Origin: Nonomuraea polychroma
GTDB taxonomy: Bacteria; Actinomycetota; Actinomycetes; Streptosporangiales; Streptosporangiaceae
NCBI RefSeq assembly: GCF_004011505.1
Contig: NZ_SAUN01000001.1
Coordinates: forward strand, 3,906,001 to 3,970,000
Reading direction: 5' to 3'
DNA length: 64,000 bases
Shown here piece after piece: positions 58,697-64,000 of this stretch. A program made the translations under genes and the position numbers. The stretch's first letter is position 1, and every line of letters begins with the position of its first letter. The notes below the pieces were generated by a model. The model saw nothing but the letters and a program-made list of their open reading frames with translations. It searched no databases and had not been told where the DNA came from.

Positions 58697-59926
58697 GTGC
58701 TGATCACTACTCCGGTGCGGGAGCGGTCGCAGCGTGAGCTCGCTTACGCGCTGATGTTGCCGTTCATGGTGGGAGCCGGCCTGGTCCATCTCGTTCTCGT
58801 GCTGCTGAGCGTCATGCTGACGGCGAATCTCGTCGGAGTGCCGATGCTGGCCCTGAGCGTGATGGCGGCCAGAGGGCTCGGCACGGCCAATCGACGGCTG
58901 GCACGAGCGTGGGCCGGGGTGCGGGTGCCCGATCCCGGCCCGTTCTGTGCCGGGCCGGGCCTGCTGAACCGGCTCGGCGCGGCGCTCGGTGACGTGACGG
59001 GATGGCGCGCCGTCATCCACAGCCTGCTCCGGCTGCCGGTGGCCGTGGTCGCCTGTGCGGCCGCCGCCGCGTTGTGGGGAGGCGGCCTGCTCCTGCTCGG
59101 CTGCCCCCTGTGGGCGCAGTTCTCCGCCTTGGCGCACCTGTCTCCCCCCGGCTGGCCGGTTGCGGCGCTGGTGAGCGCGGCCGGACTGGCGCTGCTGCTC
59201 CTCGCCCCGTGGGGCGTCCACCTCGCTCTGGCCCCCGAGCGCATGCTCGCCCGTACGCTGCTCGGGCCCGCGCCGGGCGACACCCGGATCCGCCGACTGG
59301 AGCAGGCACGGGCGCTGGCCGCAGAGGACGCGATCGCCAGGCTCCGCCGGATCGAGCGAGACCTGCACGACGGGACGGCGGCACGGCTGGTGACGCTGGC
59401 CATGAGCCTGGGCATGGCCCAGGACGAGCTCGAGCAGGCCGACCAGCCCGAACGGCTCCAGCGCGCCCGCGTCCTCGTCGACAGCGCGCACCGCAGCGCC
59501 AAGGAGACCGTGGCGGAGCTGCGTGACCTGATCCGCGGCATCCACCCGCCGGCACTCGACCAAGGGCTGGAGGTCGCCCTGGCCACGCTCACCGGACGGA
59601 GCCCGATCCCCGCCCGGTTCGAAGCCGACCTGCCCGAGCGACCGGCTCCGGCCATCGAGGCCATCGCCTACTTCTGCACGACGGAACTGCTCGCCAACGT
59701 GGTCAAGCACAGCGGCGCCAGGCACGCCGCCATCGAGGTACAGGTGCGTGATGGACTGCTGACCCTCCGGGTGCGCGACGACGGCACCGGCGGCGCGGCG
59801 ATCGGCACCGGATCCGGATTACGCGGACTGGCCGCCCGGGTCCAGACGTTGGACGGCATGATCGACATTCACAGCCCGGCCGGAGGACCTACGGTGATCA
59901 CAGTCGAACTCCCCCTGCACATCTGA
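58697..59926 (+). CDS. Sensor histidine kinase (NarL/DesK type)
   Basis: 409 residues from GTG 58697 (GAGAGG upstream; GTG 58670 is an alternative). At least four membrane helices (LPFMVGAGLVHLVLVLLSVM, AVVACAAAAALWGGGLLLLG, LVSAAGLALLLLAPWGVH) precede a HisKA_3 dimerisation domain with the phospho-acceptor His224 in RRIERDLHDGTAARLV. The HATPase domain has TTELLANVVKHSGA (N box) and DDGTGGAAIGTGSGLRGLAA. It senses an unknown signal at the membrane and phosphorylates the response regulator encoded 12 bases downstream. Confidence 0.9.
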   Translation: MLITTPVRERSQRELAYALMLPFMVGAGLVHLVLVLLSVMLTANLVGVPMLALSVMAARGLGTANRRLARAWAGVRVPDPGPFCAGPGLLNRLGAALGDVTGWRAVIHSLLRLPVAVVACAAAAALWGGGLLLLGCPLWAQFSALAHLSPPGWPVAALVSAAGLALLLLAPWGVHLALAPERMLARTLLGPAPGDTRIRRLEQARALAAEDAIARLRRIERDLHDGTAARLVTLAMSLGMAQDELEQADQPERLQRARVLVDSAHRSAKETVAELRDLIRGIHPPALDQGLEVALATLTGRSPIPARFEADLPERPAPAIEAIAYFCTTELLANVVKHSGARHAAIEVQVRDGLLTLRVRDDGTGGAAIGTGSGLRGLAARVQTLDGMIDIHSPAGGPTVITVELPLHI

Positions 59927-59938
59927 ACGGAGCAGTGC

Positions 59939-60583
59939 ATGCGCATCGTGATCGCCGAGGACGCCGTGATGCTCCGGGAGGGCCTGTGCATGCTGCTCAC
60001 CTCCCGCGACCACGAGGTGGTGGCCGCCGTGGGCGATGGCGACGCGCTCCTGGCCGCCGTGGCGGAACACGGTCCCGACATCGCCGTGGTCGACGTACGC
60101 ATGCCGCCTACCCACACCGACGAGGGCCTGCGAGCCGCGATCCAGATTCGCCGTGATCACCCAGAGGTGGGCGTGCTGGTGTTCTCCCAGTACATCGAGA
60201 CGCGTTACGCGACCCAGTTGCTCGCCGGCGGCGCCCATGGCGTGGGATACCTGCTGAAGGAGCGCGTCGCCGACGTCAAGGACTTCCTGGCCGCGCTCGA
60301 CCAGATCGCGGTCGGGCAGACCGTCCTCGATCCCGAGGTCGTCACCCAGATCATGGGCGCCAGCCGCCGCGCGGAGACCCTGGGCACGCTCACCCCGAGG
60401 GAACGCGAGGTGCTGGCCATGATGGCGGAGGGGCGTTCCAACAACTCCATCGCCGCCGCGCTGTTCCTGTCGTACGGCTCGGTGGAGAAGCACGTGACGC
60501 AGATCTTCACCAAGCTCGGCCTGTCTCCGTCGGACAACGACCACCGCCGGGTACTCGCCGTCCTGCACTACCTGCAGGCCTGA
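59939..60583 (+). CDS. Response regulator, NarL/LuxR type
   Basis: 214 residues. The receiver domain has the acidic pocket E7/D8, phospho-acceptor Asp52 in VVDVRMPP, and Lys107 in YLLKERV. A LuxR helix-turn-helix follows (LTPREREVLAMMAEGRSNNS, IAAALFLSYGSVEKHVTQIF). It forms a two-component pair with the kinase upstream. Its stop lies just beside a Tn3 transposase relic, which has removed whatever followed. Confidence 0.92.
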   Translation: MRIVIAEDAVMLREGLCMLLTSRDHEVVAAVGDGDALLAAVAEHGPDIAVVDVRMPPTHTDEGLRAAIQIRRDHPEVGVLVFSQYIETRYATQLLAGGAHGVGYLLKERVADVKDFLAALDQIAVGQTVLDPEVVTQIMGASRRAETLGTLTPREREVLAMMAEGRSNNSIAAALFLSYGSVEKHVTQIFTKLGLSPSDNDHRRVLAVLHYLQA

Positions 60584-61259
60584 CCATCCCCATCCGCGCT
60601 TCCGCGCGGCGGCCAGGATGTTCTGCCGGGAGGCGGCCGACCACTTGCCGACGATCAGCGAGGCGGTGGCCTGGCCGTACTTCAGCGATCCGGCCATGCG
60701 CAGCAGATCCGGCCAGCAGCCGGCGATGAGGTCCTCATTCCAGCGCGCGCCCAGCAGCGGCCCGGCGTGCGGATAGCGTTTGGCGATCTCGGTCGGGGTG
60801 TCGTCACGGACCAAGGTGACCCGGGTCAGGTCCCGCATCCGCGGGGTCAGTGCCTTGCCCACCAGGTCGAACAGCACAAAATGGTGCCGCCGCCGAACAC
60901 CTTGGCCAGTCCCAGCTGGCAGTGGTGGTCGACGATATCGGTGTTGGCCTCGCGCAGCGTCTCCTCCCGCACATACCACTCCATCGTCCAGACCAGCACG
61001 TCGTAGGACACCCCGGAGGCCTCCGACATCCGGGCCAGGCCCAGGTTCGTGGCCATCGCGATGAGCACGGCGAGGATGTTGCGCTTGGTCTCGGCCGTCT
61101 TGGTCAGCTTGCGCCAGCCGGCGTGGGTGAAGCAGTCCAGGAAGTGCGTGCGCGCGTCCAGCTCGATCAGCAGCGAGGCGATCGGCGCGAACGGCAGCAT
61201 CGGGGCCAGCTCGAAACCGGGACGAACGTAGCGGCAGTGATCATCAACCCGCCACAGGC
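60584..61259 (-). pseudogene. Tn3-family transposase relic
   Basis: Two frames hold parts of a Tn3-type transposase: FAPIASLLIELDARTHFLDC, LTKTAETKRNILAVLIAMAT, NLGLARMSEASGVSYDVLVW in the first, and FVLFDLVGKALTPRMRDLTR, DDTPTEIAKRYPHAGPLLGA, RWNEDLIAGCWPDLLRMAGS in the second. The segment with two catalytic Asp residues between them is missing. This transposase differs from the intact one at 49-52 kb (a separate Tn3 subgroup). Confidence 0.7.
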
Positions 61260-61316
61260 GGTCAGCCTCCTCCGTTATCGCAGGTCAGAGGCTACTTCGT
61301 TGAAAATTTCTGCATT

Positions 61317-62189
61317 GCTACTGGGACCCCGACCAAGCGCACCTGGGGCGCCTTCTACGGCACCGATCTCGATCCGCCGGAGCACACGCGGCTGCGCCGG
61401 ATGCTCACCCCGGAGCTCACGATGCGCCGGATGCGCGGGCTCGAGGCGGCTCTGGACGATCTGGAGCGGGCCGGCAAGCCTGCCGACCTGGTGGCGCACT
61501 TCGCGCTGCCGGTGCCGTCGCTGGGGATCTGCGAACTGCTGGGTGTGCCGTACGCCGACCGCGCCGAGTTCCAGGACCGGTCCGCTCGCCTGCTGGACAC
61601 CTCGCTGCCGCTGGAGGAGCAGCTCTCGGCGCGGCGCGAGGACCGGGCCTACATGGCCGGCCTGGTCGCCCGCGCGCAGGCCGACCCGGGCGAGGACATG
61701 GTGGGCATGCTGGTACGCGAACACGGCAACGACCTCAGCACCGACGAGCTCATCGGCATCGCCGGACTGCCGCTGCTGGCCCGGCACGAGACCACCTCGA
61801 ACATGCTCGCCCTGGGAACCCTGGCCCTGCTGCGGCACCCAGACCAGCTCGCCATGATCCGCGACGATCCGGCACAGGTCGAGCCCGCCATTGAGGAACT
61901 GCTGCGCTGGCTGTCCATCGTGCACTCACTGCCGCCGCGCACCACCACGACGGATGCGGAGATCGCCGGACAGGCCATCCCCGCAGGCCCCCTCGTGATC
62001 TCCTCCCTGCCCGCCGCCAGCCGCGACCCCGCTTTCATCGACAATCCCGACACCCTCGACATCACCCGGGGAGCCGCCGGCCACGTCGCCTCCGGCCACG
62101 GCGTGCACCACTGCGTGGGGGCGCCGCTGGCGCCCTCCCGGCCCCACTGCGGCGCTTCCCCGGCCTGCACGCTGCGGGTGACCTGGTGA
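61317..62189 (+). pseudogene. Cytochrome P450, both ends damaged
   Basis: From WGAFYGTDLDPPEHTRLRRM, through the I-helix LIGIAGLPLLARHETTSNML and the ExxR-like EPAIEELLRWLSIVHSLPPR, to the haem loop GHGVHHCVGAPLAPSRP with the cysteine present. The N-terminal 80 residues are missing and the frame after the haem loop turns into unrelated sequence (CGASPACTLRVTW). The I-helix has ARHETT where AGHETT is normal. Not functional. Confidence 0.7.
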
Positions 62190-62319
62190 CCTGGTGAGCG
62201 GGTGGTCGCTGAGAGCTGACACTTCCCGCAACTCATCGCCACGCTCTCACCGTCTGGAAATCAAGTACTACGTTGAGCGGCTTGCCGCTGTCCGGCACGC
62301 AGGCGGGGGAGGCTCCGCG

Positions 62320-63057
62320 TCAGGCCCGGCCGAGGACGCAGAACTCGTTGCCCTCCGGGTCGGCGAGGACGACCCACGGGACGTCGCCCTGGCCCACATC
62401 GGCGAGCGTCGCACCGAGGGACTGCAGCCGGGCCACCTCCGCCGCTTGATCGTCAACGGGGTACGGCAGCAGGTCGATATGGACCCGGTTCCACACGGGC
62501 TTCACGTCAGGCGTGCGGAGGAACTCAAGATACGGCCCGACACCCTGGGCGGACCGCAGCCGCGCATGATCGTCGGTAACCTCGTGCAGGGTCCAGTCCA
62601 CCGCCTCGCCCCAGAACCGCGCCATGGCCCGCGGGTCCGCGCAGTCGACCACCACCGCGGCGATCGGCCCGGTATCGCGGTAGACCTCCCGAGGCTCCAG
62701 CACGCGGAACACGTTGCCCTCCGGGTCGGCCAGAACCGTCCATGGCACGTCACCCTGGCCCACATCGGCGGGCGTCGCACCGAGCTCCTTCAGGCGCGCG
62801 ACCAACTCCGTCTGATGGGCCGCAGAGGTGGTGGCGAGATCGATGTGCACGCGGTACTTCACCGTTTCGGGGTCCGGGACGGTGACGACATCGATGTAGA
62901 AGCCGGCGGGGTCCGGCCAGACGAAGCCCTCGGGCTCGAGGTTGGTCACGCCGGGTCCCTCGCTGGACACACCCCAACCAAGCGCCTCCGCCCAAAACCG
63001 GCCGAGCGCCGAGTCATCCCGAGCCTTGAAATTCACTTGAACAAGTCGCAGCGCCAT
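62320..63057 (-). CDS. VOC-family protein, two tandem domains
   Basis: 245 residues from ATG 63057. Each half has a VOC module of the glyoxalase type used by actinomycete small-molecule binders: MALRLVQVNFKARDDSALGR, FWAEALGWGV, and the repeated ELGATPADVGQGDVPWTVLA, DPEGNVFRVLEP in the first; VDCADPRAMARFWGEAVDWT and LQSLGATLADVGQGDVPWVV, LADPEGNEFCVLGRA in the second. The two domains are clearly internal duplicates. It may bind a drug or metabolite or act as a lyase; unknown. Confidence 0.85.
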   Translation of the reverse strand: MALRLVQVNFKARDDSALGRFWAEALGWGVSSEGPGVTNLEPEGFVWPDPAGFYIDVVTVPDPETVKYRVHIDLATTSAAHQTELVARLKELGATPADVGQGDVPWTVLADPEGNVFRVLEPREVYRDTGPIAAVVVDCADPRAMARFWGEAVDWTLHEVTDDHARLRSAQGVGPYLEFLRTPDVKPVWNRVHIDLLPYPVDDQAAEVARLQSLGATLADVGQGDVPWVVLADPEGNEFCVLGRA

Positions 63058-63110
63058 GCCGCCAACCCTATGCCCAACAGATAAACCAGGATGAACCACG
63101 CGCCTTCGGC

Positions 63111-63257
63111 TCAACTGGCGGTAACGGGCGGGTCGGGGACTTCGCCGCGCGGCCGAAGGCTTGGGCGGGTGCGGAGGCGGTAGGTGTCGTCGATCGGGTC
63201 GAAGATACCGAGCAGGTGGAGGGTCTTGCCCGCGACATCCCGGCGAAGATCGCCCAT
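63111..63257 (-). CDS. Very small conserved-type protein, 48 aa
   Basis: MGDLRRDVAGKTLHLLGIFD, PIDDTYRLRTRPSLRPRGEV, PDPPVTAS-stop. The DLRxDxxGKxxxLLGIFDPxxDTYRL pattern is one I associate with short actinomycete proteins near DUF488 genes. It starts 34 bases after the DUF488 stop and is probably in its operon. Its ribosome binding site is poor (GGAG very close to the ATG), so translation may depend on coupling. Confidence 0.5.
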   Translation of the reverse strand: MGDLRRDVAGKTLHLLGIFDPIDDTYRLRTRPSLRPRGEVPDPPVTAS

Positions 63258-63291
63258 GCTCCGTAGCGGACAGGCCTGAGGAATTCACGCG

Positions 63292-63777
63292 TCACAACGG
63301 GCGCAGGTGCTCGATCGTGACGTGGTGCTGCTCGGTCAGCCGCCGGCCGATCAACGAGCGGTGGCAGGCCTCAGGGTCGCGCTCGACACAGAGCAGCGCT
63401 GCGGTCCCGCTGCTCGGCAGCGCCGCCACGATCGGCGTGAGGTCGGCGCGGTCGAGGATCTCGGTGGTGTAGCGGCGGGTGTACTCGGCAGCGAGTTCGC
63501 GGCGCGAGCGCTTGCCGACCCCTTGGCGGTCATCCTCGGCGTACTGGAGCTGGCGTAACTCGGTTGTTGGGGCGAGCTCACGGTGGTGCTCGTAGGCGAT
63601 CCCGGCATGGGCGAGGGCCGCCTGCAGCCGGCGTGAGTTCGCCCAGGCGTACTCGGGTCCGCGGACACCGCGGCGCTGGCGTACGTCGAGCAGCAGACGA
63701 ACGTCCGCGTGCCGCAGTCGTTGCAGGAAGGACTCGCCGCCGAAGCCATAGACGCCGATTGTCACCAACCTGAGCAC
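63292..63777 (-). CDS. DUF488 family protein
   Basis: 161 residues: LRLVTIGVYGFGGESFLQRL, VRLLLDVRQRRGVRGPEYAW, LQAALAHAGIAYEHHRELAP, and the family signature ALLCVERDPEACHRSLIGRR (CxExxPxxCHR). DUF488 proteins are small, cytoplasmic and of uncertain function; some are linked to uric acid or DNA-related pathways. The GTG at 63777 and an in-frame GTG four codons later are both possible starts. Confidence 0.85.
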   Translation of the reverse strand: MLRLVTIGVYGFGGESFLQRLRHADVRLLLDVRQRRGVRGPEYAWANSRRLQAALAHAGIAYEHHRELAPTTELRQLQYAEDDRQGVGKRSRRELAAEYTRRYTTEILDRADLTPIVAALPSSGTAALLCVERDPEACHRSLIGRRLTEQHHVTIEHLRPL

Positions 63778-63806
63778 CGGAAATCACCCACCTGCCTCCT
63801 ACTCGT

Positions 63807-63836
63807 GCCGCCTCCGGCAGCCCTGCCGGAGGCGGC
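63807..63836. terminator. Strong bidirectional-looking hairpin
   Basis: GCCGCCTCCGGCAG-CC-CTGCCGGAGGCGGC, a perfect 14-bp stem with a 2-base loop, 9 bases after the RidA-type stop (read on the minus strand) and upstream of DUF488. It separates the two transcription units. Confidence 0.75.
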
Positions 63837-63845
63837 GAGATCGCA

Positions 63846-64000
63846 TCACGCGACGGCGGTCCCCTCAAGCTCGACCATCAGGTCGGGGATCGCCAGCCGT
63901 GTCACGCCGAGCATCGTGGTGGACGGTGCCACCCCGGCGGCGCCCAACCGCGACGCCAGCACGCCGTAGTGCTCGAAGAGCCGATCGACGTCGGTGGTGT
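63846..64000 (-). CDS. RidA/YjgF-family protein, C-terminal part (runs off right edge)
   Basis: The visible 50 codons read TTDVDRLFEHYGVLASRLGA, AGVAPSTTMLGVTRLAIPDL, MVELEGTAVA-stop. The ending (P)STxxxVxRLAxPxxxVExExxAV is the standard C-terminus of RidA proteins, which hydrolyse reactive enamines or imines. The start lies beyond the window. Confidence 0.75.
   Translation of the reverse strand, partial: TTDVDRLFEHYGVLASRLGAAGVAPSTTMLGVTRLAIPDLMVELEGTAVA

Noticed and set aside
58349..59725. Open frame of 458 codons on the minus strand
   Set aside because: Antisense to the histidine kinase with its H and N boxes.
1..64000. tRNA or rRNA genes, including a tRNA as attachment site for the recombinase
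   Set aside because: I found no sequence with a cloverleaf and the conserved T-arm GTTC core by reading; a covariance-model scan would be needed to exclude one fully.

Overview
The window is high-GC actinomycete DNA, most like a filamentous actinomycete of the Streptosporangiales (a Nonomuraea-type genome is my best guess). Supporting signs are the composition, many GTG starts, ATGA/GTGA gene overlaps, tripeptidyl-aminopeptidase-like secreted hydrolases, a LAL-type LuxR regulator, a SapA-like spore-associated protein, and DUF6221 and DUF7662 small genes. I found no rRNA, no convincing tRNA and no CRISPR array. Most of the window looks like accessory DNA rich in mobile elements and broken genes.

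Layout. 0-7 kb: small orphan genes, a HAD-like gene, an IS256-family element and a complete IS21-family element (istA/istB) with a 6-bp target duplication. 7-16 kb: a phage- or plasmid-like accessory block, mostly on the minus strand, of very small genes. Many overlap by 4 bp, and some end in a shared Cys/His tail, CxHCxHDL. Several genes here are split by single-base frameshifts. 15.2-15.9 kb is a low-complexity G-rich tract. 16-18.3 kb: a secreted alpha/beta hydrolase with a strong terminator. 19.1-23.6 kb: two zinc-finger plus coiled-coil proteins flank a tyrosine recombinase. Between the recombinase and the second coiled-coil gene lie eight copies of a CTGNCA...GTGGCA-type repeat. This is my leading candidate for an undescribed system.

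23.6-30.4 kb: an orphan nuoH, an AraC regulator, an alpha/beta hydrolase with its GbsR/MarR-type regulator, a beta-lactamase-like hydrolase fused to an unrelated N-terminal domain, and a SapA-like secreted protein. 30.7-32.9 kb: a gene cut off exactly at a solitary Tn3-type terminal repeat, a truncated serine recombinase, a 94-bp inverted-repeat element, a companion protein and a transposase fragment. 33-43 kb looks more settled: a LAL regulator divergent from an Eis-like acetyltransferase, an aldo/keto reductase, a two-gene unit of a cytochrome b (QcrB-like) overlapping a fumarate-reductase/succinate-dehydrogenase-like flavoprotein, and an NmrA-type NAD(P)-binding protein.

43-57 kb is a gene graveyard. 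It has a broken ECF sigma factor, an SDR, a second copy of the recombinase/companion module with a res-like repeat region, and remnants of LysR, trypsin-like protease, NRPS adenylation domain and uridine kinase genes. It also has intact MmcQ/YjbR and DinB-like genes, a Tn3-family transposase, a MATE transporter, an ISKra4 fragment and a broken resolvase. 57-64 kb: a second TAP-like hydrolase divergent from a histidine kinase/response regulator pair, a Tn3 transposase relic, a P450 relic, a two-domain VOC protein, a small conserved protein, DUF488, and a RidA-family gene that runs off the right edge.

Breakage is common, and several frameshifts sit in short C or G runs. A reader should therefore keep assembly indels in mind as an alternative to real gene decay.
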